Assembly: GCA_038030265.1 (NCBI GenBank)
Contig: CM075943.1
Coordinates: 39,060,001-39,124,000, forward strand
DNA length: 64,000 nucleotides
Source: Corythucha ciliata
Taxonomy: Eukaryota > Arthropoda > Insecta > Hemiptera > Tingidae
Direction of reading: 5' to 3'
The position numbers and the translations under genes were made by a program. This document shows, one piece after another, positions 45,222 to 57,960 of the stretch. The notes below the pieces were generated by a model. It was not told the origin of the DNA and did not search any database. It saw nothing but the letters and a program-made list of their open reading frames with translations. Numbering within the stretch: position 1 is the first letter of the stretch; every line of letters starts with the position of its first letter.

Positions 45222-47727
45222 CAGGTTGTTAACATTAAGGTCGCACCACCGGCCAGGGTTCGATTCTGCAACTCATTTGCGGCAAAAGTTGTCCTCTGCA
45301 AAAAAAAATTTCACCCCGCACGAAGTCCGACTTTTTTCACTTTTAAGATTTTTTTCGTGTTATAGACATTGCGTTACTAAAACGACTGCAACTCGCTTAT
45401 TTCTGGGCGAAAATCAAATCTGAATACACCGTTGGAAAGAGCGTTAAATTTACCATTTTCCCAATGCAAAATAATATTTCAAATGTAGGATTCAGGGGAC
45501 GAAAAATAAGCCCGAGTAGTAAAATGTGAGAAATTTCAAACGTAGCAGAATTTTCAAACGTTTTCCGACTGAATCTGTCGGTTAGTCGTACACTGCAATC
45601 TTAAAAGTTGGTGTAGAACCTCAGCTTTCTTTAGGTCTAGTCATTTTTTTAAATTAAAAAGTCGAATAGGTGATAAAACCGCATCTGATTGAAAAAATAG
45701 GTGTTTTTTTTTATTTTACTCAATTATTTAATGACTGCCAAATCTTCACAGTTTGGTGGAATAAAGGGTGGGATACGCCTGTTTTATGTTTGTTTTTTCT
45801 GTGGCTGAATCGAATGGTGGTGCTAACGATGCTCATGAATTAGTTGAGCTAGGGGAATAGGGGTAATACGATGTTTAATATTTTAAAAAGGATTCCGTTT
45901 CTACTAAGGGACGCAATTCGGGAATAGACCGTCTGATGGTAACATCTAGAAAAGACAAGCAAGAGCTATTTTATTCACTTTGGCATAATTTTCGGTGTGT
46001 CCTTCGTGTTTGTCCCCACTATTCGTTCTAAAACCCAATGATTCTGCCTGATTTGATCGCCGAATACGCGAATCCTCAAGCAGGTCCTCTAGAAACGCTT
46101 TCTACCTATTTGATAAACTATGCTCCGAGGTAATCATGCTCGGCGTTTACATGCAGTTACAGTAAAGCGCTCCGAGTAATCAGAGTACGAGATTTATCAC
46201 TCCCAAGTGAACGCATTTTTGGCTTATTATTTCTCAATAATAAGTCTTTGTAATCGTATCGCAAAAAAAATTTTTTTGACCCCCCCCCCCCTCAAAATTT
46301 GTAGTTTTACGTTTCAAAGTGCGTAGAATCCAAATCTGCAATAAATAAAAAATGTCCGTCCGCCGTCCGGGCCATATCTTGCCCTAGGATTGCTCGAAAA
46401 AACTCGTTCTTTCGCACATAGACTCCTTTTGGGGTATAGTTGGTCCTAACATCTGATCAGTTTGATCAAATAACTCCCTGGGGTTTTATGGGCCAAAGGC
46501 GGGTCCAAAATGGGGATTTTCAAAGGATTTGGGTTCATAGGGGTGTGGGGTGTCGATTTTCATGTAATTTCAAGCCGGATTACATCGATGAATAATAAAC
46601 CCATAAACAGTCGAAATAATAAGGCATTGTTCGATAATTCGCAGCGTTTTTTACACGTGAATTGGATTCAGAGTACCAATTCTATGGCCTCCTAGAAGAC
46701 CGGACCTTACCCTTCTCGGCTAACGTTTGTGGAGGGATTTAAAACATGAGTTTATAAAGATATGATGAAAAACATCCTGAGATCGATGATCTGCTGGAAG
46801 TGATGGATAGGATTCATATGAAGTGACTAAGAAAGGCGGAATCCAGAGGTTTCAGAAGGAGCAGTGGATGAGGTTCGCCGCATATGCCTAAACCAAAATA
46901 GCGGACACACAGAAAATATCATGCTGAGGTGAATAAAGTAGCACTTGTTCGTCGTTTCCCGCATGTTCTCTCGTTGTTATTAGAGATACTCGGACTTTTC
47001 CCACAAATAGCAACCCTTAGTGGAAAATAAATTCATTTTTAAACATAACACCAGAATACCCCTATCTCTCTTATTTCATGAGCCACATATGCACCGCCCG
47101 ATTCAGCGCTAGCGTGATATGCGTGCCAACCGCTACTCGATTCAGCGAGAAAAAACAAGTAAAACCCACCCCTTATTCCACCAAACTGTGAAGATTTGGT
47201 AGTCATTGAATAATTGAGCAAGATAAAAAAACACCTATTTTTTTTCAATCAGACGCGGTTTTCTCACCTATTCGATCTCACCTAGTCATATTTAAAAAAT
47301 GACTAGACCTAATGAAAGCTGAGGTTCTACACCAACTTTTAAGATTGCAGTGTACGATTAACCGACAGATTCAGTCGGAGTTGAAAACGTTTGAAAATTC
47401 TGCAAATTTTCGTAATTCCTCACATTTTACTACTCAGGCTCATTTTTCGTCCCCTGAATCCTACATTTAAAATAATATTTAGCACTGGGAAGATGGTAAA
47501 TTTAACGCTCTTTCCAACGGTGTATTCAGATTTGATTTTCGGCCAGAAATACGCGAGTTACAGTCGTTTCAGTAACGTGATGTCTATAACACGAAAAAAA
47601 TCTTAAAAGTGAAAAAAGTCGGACTTCGTGCGGGGTGAAATTTTGTTTTGCAGAGGACAACTTTTGCCGCAAATGAGTTGCAGAATCGAACCCTGGCCGG
47701 TGGTGCGACCTTAACGTTAACACCCTG
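45222..47727. mobile_element. 2.5-kb TA-flanked palindromic element with transposase relic
   Basis: Left end CAGGTTGTTAACATTAAGG, right end CCTTAACGTTAACACCCTG. Both ends carry GGTCGCACCACCGGCCAGGG. Arms cover over a kilobase each. At 46670-46765 (plus strand) lies a transposase relic: RVPILWPPRRPDLTLLG, stop, RLWRDLKHEFIKI, corresponding to the last catalytic motif (PxRSPDLTPLD..LWG) of the DD41D transposase. Not functional. Confidence 0.65.
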
Positions 47728-50282
47728 TATATCGTTGAGCTTTATTGATCTCAAAATAAAGAATGATTTAAAAGATAAAACAATTAGGAAAAGCTTTCAT
47801 TAGGTCTAGTCATTTTTTAAATTAAAAAATCGAATAGGTGAGAAAACCGCGTCTCAAAAACCGCGTCTAGAAAAATAGGTGTTTTTTCATCTTGCTCAAT
47901 TATTCAATGACTGCCAAATCTTCACAGTTTGGTGGAATAAGGGGTGGGTTTTACTTGTTTTTTCTCGCTGAATCGAGTAGCGTTTGGCGCGCATATCACG
48001 CTAGCGCTGAATCGGGTGGTGCATATGTGGCTCATGAAATAGGAGAGCTAGGGGAATAGGGGTAGTCTGGTGTTATGTTTAAAAATGAATTGGTTTTCCA
48101 CTAAGGGTTGCTATTTGTGGGAAAAGTCCGAGTATCTCTAATAACAACGAGAGAAAATGCGGGAAACGACGAACAAGAGCTACTTTATTCACCTCAGCAT
48201 GATATTTTCTGTGTGTCCGCTATTTTAGTTTAGGCATATGCGGCGAACCTCATCCACTGCTCCTTCTGAAACCTCTGGATTCCGCCTTTCTTAGTCACTG
48301 CATGTGAATCCTATCCAGCAGATCCTCGATCTCAGGATGTTTTTCACCATATCTTTATAAACTCCTGTTTTAAGTCCCTCCACAAACGTTTGCCGAGAAG
48401 GGTAAGGTCCGGTCTTCTAGGAGGCCATAGAATTGGTCCTCTGAATCCAATCCACGAGTAAAAAAATGCGTTCACTTGGGAGTGATAAATCTCGTACTCT
48501 GATTACTCGGAGCGCTTTACTGTAACTGCATGTTAACTGAGCATGATTACCTCGGAGCATAGTTTATCAAATAGGTAGAAAGCGTTTCTAGAGGATCTGC
48601 TTGAGGATTAGCGTATTCGGCGATCAAATCAAGCAGAATCATAGGGTTTTAGAACGGATACGATTAACCGACAGATTCAGTCGGAGTTGAAAACGTTTGA
48701 AAATTCTGCAAATTTTCGTAATTTCTCACATTTTACTACTAGGGCTTATTTTTCGTCCCCTGAATCCTACACTTGAAATATTATTTTGCATTGGGAAGAT
48801 GGTAAATTTAACGCTCTTTCCAACGGTGTATTCAGATTTGATTTTCGGCCAGAAATAAGCGAGTTACAGTCGTTTTAGTAACGCAATGTCTATAACACGA
48901 AAAAAATCTTAAAAGTGAAAAAAGTTGGACTTCGTGCGGGGTGAATTTTTTTTTTTTTTTTGCAGAGGACAACTTTTGCCGCGAATCGTTGAGTAAAGAT
49001 AAAAGAATGATTTAAAGATAAAACAATTAGGAAAAGCTTTCATTAGGTCTAGTCATTTTTTAAATTAAAAAATCGAATAGGTGAGAAAACCGCGTCTCAA
49101 AAACCGCGTCTAGAAAAATAGGTGTTTTTTCATCTTGCTCAATTATTCAATGACTGCCAAATCTTCACAGTTTGGTGGAATAAGGGGTGGGTTTTACTTG
49201 TTTTTTCTCGCTGAATCGAGTAGCGTTTGGCGCGCATATCACGCTAGCGCTGAATCGGGTGGTGCATATGTGGCTCATGAAATAGGAGAGCTAGGGGAAT
49301 AGGGGTAGTCTGGTGTTATGTTTAAAATGAATTGGTTTTCCACTAAGGGTTGCTATTTGTGGGAAAAGTCCGAGTATCTCTAATAACAACGAGAGAAAAT
49401 GCGGGAAACGACGAACAAGAGCTACTTTATTCACCTCAGCATGATATTTTCTGTGTGTCCGCTATTTTAGTTTAGGCATATGCGGCGAACCTCATCCACT
49501 GCTCCTTCTGAAACCTCTGGATTCCGCCTTTCTTAGTCACTGCATGTGAATCCTATCCAGCAGATCCTCGATCTCAGGATGTTTTTCACCATATCTTTAT
49601 AAACTCCTGTTTTAAGTCCCTCCACAAACGTTTGCCGAGAAGGGTAAGGTCCGGTCTTCTAGGAGGCCATAGAATTGGTCCTCTGAATCCAATCCACGAG
49701 TAAAAAAATGCGTTCACTTGGGAGTGATAAATCTCGTACTCTGATTACTCGGAGCGCTTTACTGTAACTGCATGTTAACTGAGCATGATTACCTCGGAGC
49801 ATAGTTTATCAAATAGGTAGAAAGCGTTTCTAGAGGATCTGCTTGAGGATTAGCGTATTCGGCGATCAAATCAAGCAGAATCATAGGGTTTTAGAACGGA
49901 TACGATTAACCGACAGATTCAGTCGGAGTTGAAAACGTTTGAAAATTCTGCAAATTTTCGTAATTTCTCACATTTTACTACTAGGGCTTATTTTTCGTCC
50001 CCTGAATCCTACACTTGAAATATTATTTTGCATTGGGAAGATGGTAAATTTAACGCTCTTTCCAACGGTGTATTCAGATTTGATTTTCGGCCAGAAATAA
50101 GCGAGTTACAGTCGTTTTAGTAACGCAATGTCTATAACACGAAAAAAATCTTAAAAGTGAAAAAAGTTGGACTTCGTGCGGGGTGAATTTTTTTTTTTTT
50201 TTGCAGAGGACAACTTTTGCCGCAAATGAGTTGCAGAATCGAACCCTGGCCGGTGGTGCGACCTTAAAATGTTAACACACTG
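47728..50282. mobile_element. Tandem-duplicated partial copies of the 45222 element
   Basis: 47761-48982 and 49005-50223 are nearly identical (1222 and 1219 bp), differing by a few single-base indels. Each carries a minus-strand transposase relic (about 48347-48442 and 49590-49685) with PILWPPRRPDLTLLGKRLW. The second copy ends in the family's right terminus (GTTAACACACTG at 50282). Confidence 0.75.
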
Positions 50283-50496
50283 TATATTGGCTTGTGTATA
50301 TACAGGGTGTCCAATAACAAGATGCTCAGAGAAAAACCTGAGTTTGGGGCCATCACTTGGGACCAAAATGCATACGTGACATTTTTAAAAATTCCTTTTA
50401 GTTTCCTCAGAATCGTCCATTTTGGCTTGTTGCTTCTTTTTTTAGAAATGTGCATGTTGCAAGCCTCTAGGGTCTCAAGACTACGAGGGCTAGTGG

Positions 50497-50717
50497 ATAA
50501 AGCATGTATAAAGCTGTAGCTGAAAGAGCCTACATTGTCTGTCTTCTCTCGTTGCGGTTCGTCAAAAACGGACCTGTTTCAGCTGCTCGCCACGAATTTC
50601 AGTCGGAAAACCAAACGCTAAAGATGGCAAGCAGCCGAAACCGGTCCGTTTTTGACGAACCTCAGCTATGGAAGACAGACAATATAGGCGTCTTCGGCTA
50701 CGGCTTTATGCATGCTT
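50497..50717. mobile_element. ~220-bp fold-back MITE
   Basis: AGCATGTATAAAGCTGTAGC...GCTACGGCTTTATGCATGCT with ~85-bp arms containing GTCAAAAACGGACC and its complement. Nested in the 50303-51560 element. Confidence 0.65.
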
Positions 50718-50808
50718 AATTACATATTTCATTAATCTTACTTCTTGCCCCACCTTTTCATTACTGACTCAAGAAAGCTTGGATAACATAAATTATCTTT
50801 ATTTCCCC

Positions 50809-50977
50809 TAAGGGTACGTTTATGTAAGAGCGGTGAATAAAGAGGAGAGCTGCGAGGAGAATGCATCAGAGAAAATTGTCATGTTAGTTCCGGTGCAATT
50901 TTAAGGGCCACTTTCTTGCCTAGAGGCGCTCTCCTCTTTGGTCACCGGTTCTACATAAACATAACCTTAGTCGTTTT
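50809..50977. mobile_element. ~169-bp MITE
   Basis: CTAAGGGTACGTTTATG...CATAAACATAACCTTAG; arms continue to AAGAGGAGAG. No clear target duplication. Nested in the 50303-51560 element. Confidence 0.55.
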
Positions 50978-51565
50978 CTGATCGTTGTTCCTGTTGAAAA
51001 CCAATTTCAGTGAAAAAACACCCGAAAAAAATATGTCTCATGTAACCCATTTTGCTCGTGTCACCTGAGGGTTTTCAGACATTTTGCCTAATTTCTCCTA
51101 CCAAAATAGGCGAATAACAAAAAGTGAATAGATCATTCGAAAGCTCACTGAATTAGGAAGTTTTTCCAGCGGTAAAAACAATAGTCGACAATTTAAGAAA
51201 GTTTAGAAAATCACGTCCGGAATTTTCCAAATTTTTGAAAAATGAAGTTTATTTCCGTTTGAGCTTCTGTCATGCCAAATAAATGTAGTTTAATCATGAT
51301 TTCAATGAACTATTCTGTAAGAAAAGTTTGTGCTCTTTCCAACGAGCTCCTTAGTTTTGGGTTTGCAAGAATTAGGCTTAGAATGAGGCTTGCAACATGC
51401 ACATTTCTAAAAAAAAGAAGCAACAAACCAAAATAACGTAAAATGGACGATTCTGAGAAAACTAAAAGGAATTTTTAAAAATGTCACATATGCATTTTGG
51501 TCCCAAATGATGGCCCCAAACTCAGGTTTTTCTCTGAGCATCTCGTTATTGGACACCCTGTATAT

Positions 51566-52014
51566 AGGGTGTTTCGCAACCAGTCGTGAATAATGAAAGA
51601 GGTGATACAACAGGTGATTTAGAGTCGATATATTGTTCTTTTCGACTTTTTCGAAAACCCATTCGTTCCCGAGATATCGATTAAAATCGATATTTTTGGA
51701 CATTCGTTACTTTTCCTCATTTAAGAGGGCGTAGCGCCTATACAAAAGCAAAAAAACAAAAACTAATCAGCTCGTTGGAAAGAGCGCAAAATTTCCTTCA
51801 AATTTGTGTGCTAAAATAGGAAAAATACCCCCTCCAACGATAATAAAATTAGCCCAGAACTTAACGAAAATCCTTTTCTATTTTTTTCCGTTACTATTCA
51901 AAGCGTGTTAACTTTCGAATGGGTTTTCGAAAAAGTCGAAAAGAACAATATCGACTCTAAATCACCTGTTGTATCACCTCTTTCAGTATTCACGACTGGT
52001 TGCGAAACACCCTG
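51566..52014. mobile_element. ~450-bp TA-flanked MITE
   Basis: AGGGTGTTTCGCAACCAGTCG...CGACTGGTTGCGAAACACCCTG, arms ~120 bp. It lies a few bases after the previous element and directly before a HINE-like right half. Confidence 0.75.
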
Positions 52015-52416
52015 TATATTTACGGCCGTTTTCTTGTTAGCACGATAACTCTCGTAGAAGTCAATTTAGTGGAACGCGCTTTGGCACAAAAATCAGTAGG
52101 CATACGACCTCGGTTGGTATTCCATTTGGGCCAAATCGGTCGACTTGGAGGGGGGGGCGGTAGTATGGCTTGAACTGGTAAAAAAATCACTACAATTACC
52201 AGTTGGTTCTAGAAGCATTATATTCGGTACGATGATTTCATTTTGAAGGAGCCTTTGATTCCCATTAAGCTCAGCTTAAACAAACCCGGCATCAAACAGT
52301 ACGAGGAAGGGTCAAACATTAACGAAACAAATCATGGTCTCTACATTATTACTTCTGGGACGGCTTAGGGTATCCGCATACGAAATGAAATGCACTCTTT
52401 CCGACCGCCAGCTGCC
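52015..52416 (+). mobile_element. HINE-like element, right part
   Basis: TACGGCCGTTTTCTTGTTA, one ~300-bp unit, the CTCAGCTTAAACAAAC block, GAAATGCACTCTTTCC, ending CCGCCAGCTGCC without the last bases. As at 17452 and 20843, it starts immediately after a TA-flanked transposon. Confidence 0.65.
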
Positions 52417-52471
52417 TTCGGCTTGTGGAAATCGTCAGATTATATATTTTCCGTTATCCTTGAATTATTCC

Positions 52472-52474
<3 letters not shown>

Positions 52475-52510
<36 letters not shown>
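52475..52510 (+). repeat. Poly(A) run, 36 bases
   Basis: Uninterrupted A36 in AT-rich intron sequence; no retrotransposon body recognised before it. Confidence 0.9.
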
Positions 52511-52511
<1 letters not shown>

Positions 52512-52721
52512 AGCCAAGCTCGAGAATGTCAAGATGACGTTCTTTTTTACAAGTTTGTAGGCTTCCTCCGTCTTTGCGCCACTCTTAAATTGTCAGATTA
52601 GTGGAATATGGACTTTTTAGCATGCAATTAATTCCCACTTCCTTAATCTGACGCGCTCGAGAGACTGATCAATTTTTTTTTACTAATCTGACGCTTTATC
52701 CTTGACGGGCGGCCACATATA

Positions 52722-53322
52722 CAGGGTGTTTCAGGAGGAAAGTGCAATACTTTGCCATGTTGTAGTACGCACCTGGACGCACCAAAAATACCGTATGAAC
52801 ATATGGTCGAAAGTGGTTACCTTACGAGATATTGGCATTTTCCTGTTTTTCATGCTCTTCGTGACTTTTTTGCACAAAGAGCGGATTCACAGCTCGCAAT
52901 CCAAGTTTAGACAAAAGGCCATCGAATGGAGAAGTTTTCATCGATTTTGCCACTCATGAGACCATAAAACAGCTGACGTACGCCAACTTGAAATTCACCT
53001 GCTATTTTTGGCATTTCATTTTTTCTGTGTTTGCATGCAGATTACATGTTCAAATTAACTCCGAAAACCCATTCTAATGACAGATTCAAAAAGTAAATTT
53101 TCTGCTCTTTCCGAATCAGTCATTAGTTTTTGTCTAAACTTGAATTGCGAGCTGTGAATCCGCTTTTTGTGTAAAAAAGTCACGAAGAACGTGAAAAACA
53201 GGAAAATGCCGATATCTCGTAAGGTAACCACTTTCGACCATATGCTCATATGGTATTTTTGGTGTGTCCAGGTGCGTACTACAACATGGCAACGTATTGC
53301 ACATTCCTCCTGAAACACCCTG
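52722..53322. mobile_element. 601-bp TA-flanked MITE
   Basis: CAGGGTGTTTCAGGAGGAAAG...and complement; ~230-bp arms with GTACGCACCTGGACGCACC. The arm sequence is clearly related to the ends of the DD41D element at 12123 (GTGCGTACCTGGACGCAC), so it is probably mobilised by that family. Confidence 0.8.
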
Positions 53323-53723
53323 TATAGGGCTCATATTTGGTGGAGGTACTCAACTAGGTACTAGGTATTTGCAGTATGTTAATCTGACGCGCTTGAGTAA
53401 ATCCCGAAATCCCCTCTTGGCCTCCCCTACTATTAATCGTGTTAGAGTTTTACAACGGACCCATTGATTCATTCAAACAGCCGAGCCGGGAAATTGGTTT
53501 TTGTAAGTTTTGTAAGAGCCGAAACACCTAAATTGTTTTTTTTTGGATGAAACTCCCCCCCCCCACTTCGGACCCCACTAAATTAGTTTTTGAGAGAGTC
53601 AAACCCCCAGCGCTAGTTTTCAAATTTTGAAAGGTTGATACATCTCCATGCAGAAGGTAGGGAGGTCCTCCGGAAAAACAGGAAAATGGTGAATAAAGAA
53701 TAGGGGACGAGTAGTTTTCCTAC

Positions 53724-54491
53724 CTCAAGCTCGTTCTCCTGTATGACCCAACCAGCCTCGACGAATTTTTTCGTATCAACGCAAAAATTCTGTTTACCCT
53801 GCTTCGGTAAACATTTAGTCAGCTGCGTGCACAAGCCATCGGCGTCCTCTTCGTAATGCTGCGGGAAGGAAAAAAAATGCAAAAAAAAAAAAAAATGGTG
53901 GCTTGTTTGTGTGAGGTGGGGGGCAATTGTTTACCTCTACGAGTTGAGCGAGAGTTTCGAAAAATTCTTCATCGTCGATGGTCAATTGACTGTCTTTGTA
54001 CTTGACGCGGTAGTGTTCAACTTTAGACTGAAAACAAACGCACAGCGTGTAGTCACCGGGGAAATTGGTCGATTCACGAACAAGGAAGAGACCGTCAGTT
54101 CGAGGGTTGAGAAGCTGTTCGGCCATTTCTCTTGAGATCTTACCGTGAAACCAACTGAAGGGGGAAAAAAAATAAATCGTAAAATTTCAAGTTTAAGGGG
54201 CGACCCCCCCCCCTCCAAGGACGTCACTTACGGCATGGCACTCAGTTTTACTGCAGCCTTGGCTTGATGAAAAACTGGAGGGTTGAGTTTTTCTGATTCC
54301 ATTACGTCCGGCATGATCCACGAAGGTTCTTTTGACTCCAGAGGAACACAAACGACAGGTTGATACCGCTGAAAAAAGATTGCGCACTAATGAGTAGAAT
54401 GGATGTCTCGGGTGAGATGCGGTGGGAATTTAGGTGTTTTTTTTTGTTCAAGTACCTGAGTGAGCGTGGTTCCTTGCAAAGAATTATTCAT
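53724..54491 (-). CDS. Csk: C-terminal Src kinase, N-terminal and SH2 exons 1-4
   Basis: Exons 54491-54456, 54368-54232, 54154-53935 and 53858-53724, GT-AG, phases consistent. Residues 1-58 ([12 protein letters not shown], then [12 protein letters not shown]...) contain no SH3 domain. The SH2 domain begins [15 protein letters not shown] and has the phosphotyrosine-binding [17 protein letters not shown]. Exon 4 ([15 protein letters not shown]...) links to the kinase. The ATG at 54491 has an in-frame stop 16 bases upstream (TAA). The exon begins at about 54627 after an acceptor (CTTGCATTGCAG), leaving a 5' UTR with a short upstream frame starting MMETDGLEEK. This transcript therefore encodes an SH3-less Csk. 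An SH3-bearing form from other exons is not excluded. Confidence 0.9.
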
Positions 54492-54627
54492 TACTAATTT
54501 CGTTTTTTATACACGCGACAAGGCGGAGGGTTTTGACGATGGCTCGACGTTTAATCGCTAAACAGGCTAACTAGGATGATCCACTCTTTTCTCTTCTAAA
54601 CCGTCCGTTTCCATCATGATCAAGCAC

Positions 54628-56480
54628 CTGCAATGCAAGAAAGTTATTTTCACAATAATGTTTGTTGTTTTACTCGGAAGTGAACGGCATTTCGCCTACT
54701 TTCCACGTGAAAGAAAGCAATGAGATTATTTCTGAAACTCATTGAACTTAACGAGGTTAACAAAGAACGAAAAAAGGAACGCTTTGCGTGTTACAACTAG
54801 AAAAACCAAAAAACCGCCTGACCTTTTTTTATTTTTTCAATTTCCGTACAAGTTCAGGTGCATTCGAGATAGTCTACACGCCTTAGTGAATATTCACGAA
54901 ACCCCGAAACATAATAAATCGAGCTTTAAAAAAGTAATAAAATCCAGCTCCCCGCTTCCATCACTTGTTGGGTTTACGTCGTTCTATAGCGACACAGAGC
55001 ATTTAAATATGAAATAAACCGAATCCTTTGACGGAGTGAAAGATATGCAAAATCCGACTTGACAGTACTGGGGATTGAGAATGGCCGGTGCGGCGTAGAT
55101 ATCTAGCCCACTGGTTCGCATAAAGTTTACACTGGTTTTCTTGTTTACCGCGGTGTTATCGCGTTTAGTCATCGTTCTAGTAAGTCCAACATCTGCGTTT
55201 CAAGGAAGGGGGAGAAAAAAAAATGCGAATAGGCTTAATCACTCTGCCCCTATTAACATTTGGGGTTTACCAGCGTGTAATTGTTGCGTTCTTGACCTTA
55301 AAAAAAAATATGGGCGATAGCCGGGAGGGGTGGGGAGGCGCAGAAGAACGTCGAAGTTGGTTGGGCAAACCACATAATTAGCGAAGCGCGCTAATTATGA
55401 TTCAGTCATGCTGCGAAAGCACCGACTGACTGTGTGCCTGTTAGCAGACCGAGCTGTCGGAAAAATCCGCGTAATTTCTCCGTCGCTTCTTCATTTGAGC
55501 GAGCAGCAGCACCCAAGGAAATTAAAGCGATTTTTTTAAAGGTCAAAACTGTTGTTTTACCGGTAGCCTCTAATAGCAGCAACAAAATGTGTGTCTCCTT
55601 CGTTCTCGCACAATCGCAACGACTTTTGATAAAAGCGTGGAAACCCAACTATTTGCACAGATGAAAATGTCAGTTATTTTAAAGTTCGAAGCATCAAAAA
55701 ACAAGGTCATGCCCCCTTCCCTTCCAGAGCGTGTGATTACGAGCACCTTTATTACTTTAAGCTTGGGTTATTTTACTGGGGTAAATAATTTCACCACAGT
55801 TTTTTTCACTCTCCATTAGGCCAAATTAAAGCCCGTAATGTGTTTTATGTTAAATGAAATAACAATGACCGAGATACACCGGTACCACACACTTGAGCCA
55901 ACTTCCTCCATCAAGAGGAAACCCAAAGCGTAAGGCGTTCGTTGGATCGTGAGTTGTAGGTGGGGGGAGGTCTGGAGCAACAATGCAGAACGAAGCATCG
56001 CACAACGCACACGTAGATGGAAAAAGGAAGACACTTTCTTTCAAGACACACCCCGACGTGATCTCACACGCATACAGAACAGTTTGATAATACAATTTTA
56101 AAACAATCGTATTCATATCGAAATTCTTTCTAGGATTTCTAGGACATTCAGCTCTGAAATAATGATATAATGATATCCCCTCAACCGACAGGTTTTTATT
56201 TTTCTAATAGATTTTCCTTAACCGAAATGTCGAAGCGGATGACTGATCTTTATAAAATGGAATGTTGAAAGAGTGGGACAGAGATGTGCCTCTTGAAAAA
56301 ACAACAAAACGCGACGACTTGCACGTGTGGGTTCGAAACCCGTGATGTCAGCATGGTATTCAAAAGGGCGTAGAAAAAAAAAACTTTGGATTTTTTGAAG
56401 AGGTTTTGAAAAAACCACACAGGTGAATAGTGTGGCTAAAGTGACGGGGACAATGACCAGTAGTAACGTTCAGGGGGTCT
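54628..56480. other. Csk upstream intron or intergenic, no gene recognised
   Basis: A perfect 11-bp-stem hairpin lies at 55373-55399 (CATAATTAGCG, loop AAGCG). An 80-codon minus-strand frame at 55406-55648 has no known motif. The box-B-like GGTTCGAAACC at 56330-56340 lacks a partner box A. Confidence 0.4.
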
Positions 56481-56559
56481 TTGGAGGTCGTGCAATAAGG
56501 GTGTCCAAAAAAAAGTTAACAAATTACTCCAGAGATATGTCGGGGAGGGGGGGGGGAGT

Positions 56560-57960
56560 TCGAGTTGAAATCGAGCTGTTCTGAAAATAATAAAGACGAC
56601 TATTTCCGTCCAAAAAATAGTTAAACTGACAATTTACACCCTAAAATAGCCAAACCGACATTCACGCCCTTAAAAAAATGACCTTACTGACTGGCTATTC
56701 CCCAAATGGCAAAACGCTCCCAAAACATGACTAAGCGCTCCCAAAAAATGCCCAAACGGCTATTCACTCCCTAAAATTGGCAATACACTGACTCTAAGCG
56801 CCTTAAAAATTGCTACAACAGACGACTCAAACCTGCAAAGGCGGCCAAACGCGCTCCAAAAATAGCCAAATTGATTATTCGCGCTTTGAAAACGGTAAAA
56901 TTGACAATATGCCTCCTCAGAATAGCCAAACCAGCGATTCACGGCCTCAAAATAAGAAAAATGGTACATCATGGTTCTTTAGTTTTCAGACATAAATGTG
57001 GATTAAGAAGGAAGTCCGGAAAGTCAAACTCGTGACATTTTTGCTCTCGGACGATCACTCTTGAGAATGGCACAAATTGACGTACCGAACCCAGTTAGAA
57101 AGCCTGGAGCTTCACGGACCCGAAATTAAACAGGAACTAAACACAAGCACAATGAAATGCACTAAAAACTATTAACACTAATATCTAGTAAAAAAAAAAA
57201 AAGTGGTAAGATGGCCGCCGATTGGGAAGCGTGACGTCATGTCGGTACCACCTATTCGCACCAAATGCGTAAATGGCGTAACTGTCAATTTGCACCTTTA
57301 AAATGTTCCAACTGACTGACTATCTGCGCCCATAAAAAGTCCAAGCTCGTTTTTCGTTCTCTTTAAAGGATTAGCTGGCTATTTGAGCGCCCTGAAAACT
57401 ATCAACTCCTGACCACTGCGTTGGCCAGGCAATCAACCCGGCCTGAAGTCCACGGAAGAGTCGCTCGACGCAAGCGGACTTCTCTGACTCACCGAAAGCC
57501 TACAATTGCCTTCAGAAAACGCGTTTTAGCGTTTTTTGTAGATTTTAAACGCAAAGCACTCTATCTCGAATCATTTTTAGCGATGAATTAGTGCCTTTCG
57601 TTAATTTTAGCAACAATGTTGACGCCAGAAACCATGAATTGGCGTTTTCACAATTTTAGCTGTAATTGGGGTCTTTTTCCCGATCAGAGCCTCGTCTCAA
57701 TTTCAGTTACGACTTAATAAATCATTTACTTTTTGCCATGCATTAGTGCTTTCATTTTCTCTTCGACTTTGCCACCAGAAACCAAATAAACCCTATCCGT
57801 GAATTTGGGGTTTTCTCAATTTTAGCCGCGAATGATCAATTTTTCTCTATGTTAGCCACGATTTAGCCGCTATTTCTCAATTTAAGCCGTGGACTTGCCC
57901 ATAGAACAGCACATCACGAGTTTTCCTCCCAAATTTTAGCTGTAAAAGGGCCTCCATAAA
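56560..57960. repeat. Two degenerate ~30-bp repeat tracts
   Basis: About 56580-56960 and 57280-57410 repeat AAAATAGCCAAACCGAC-type units. About 57520-57960 repeats TTTCTCAATTTTAGCCGCGAA-type units, as at 27290-27540. Between them is an isolated AATGAAATGCACTAAAAA at about 57151-57168, a HINE-like end. Confidence 0.45.

Larger units (their letters stand above)
50303..51560. mobile_element. 1.26-kb TA-flanked element with nested fold-backs
   Basis: Ends CAGGGTGTCCAATAACAAG and its complement; ~180-bp arms. Inside are two palindromic inserts (separate entries). No transposase. Confidence 0.7.

Noticed and set aside
45245..45275. GGGTTCGATTCTGC resembling a tRNA T-arm
   Set aside because: It lies in the inverted repeat of a transposon and recurs in every copy; no cloverleaf.
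54505..54516. TATAAAA-like sequence (minus strand) just upstream of the Csk ATG
   Set aside because: Only about 20 bp from the ATG, so a start 30 bp downstream would fall inside the coding region; the region is also part of a spliced exon.
56330..56340. GGTTCGAAACC resembling a tRNA B box
   Set aside because: No A box at the right distance, no acceptor stem pairing and no cloverleaf could be drawn; not called a tRNA or SINE.
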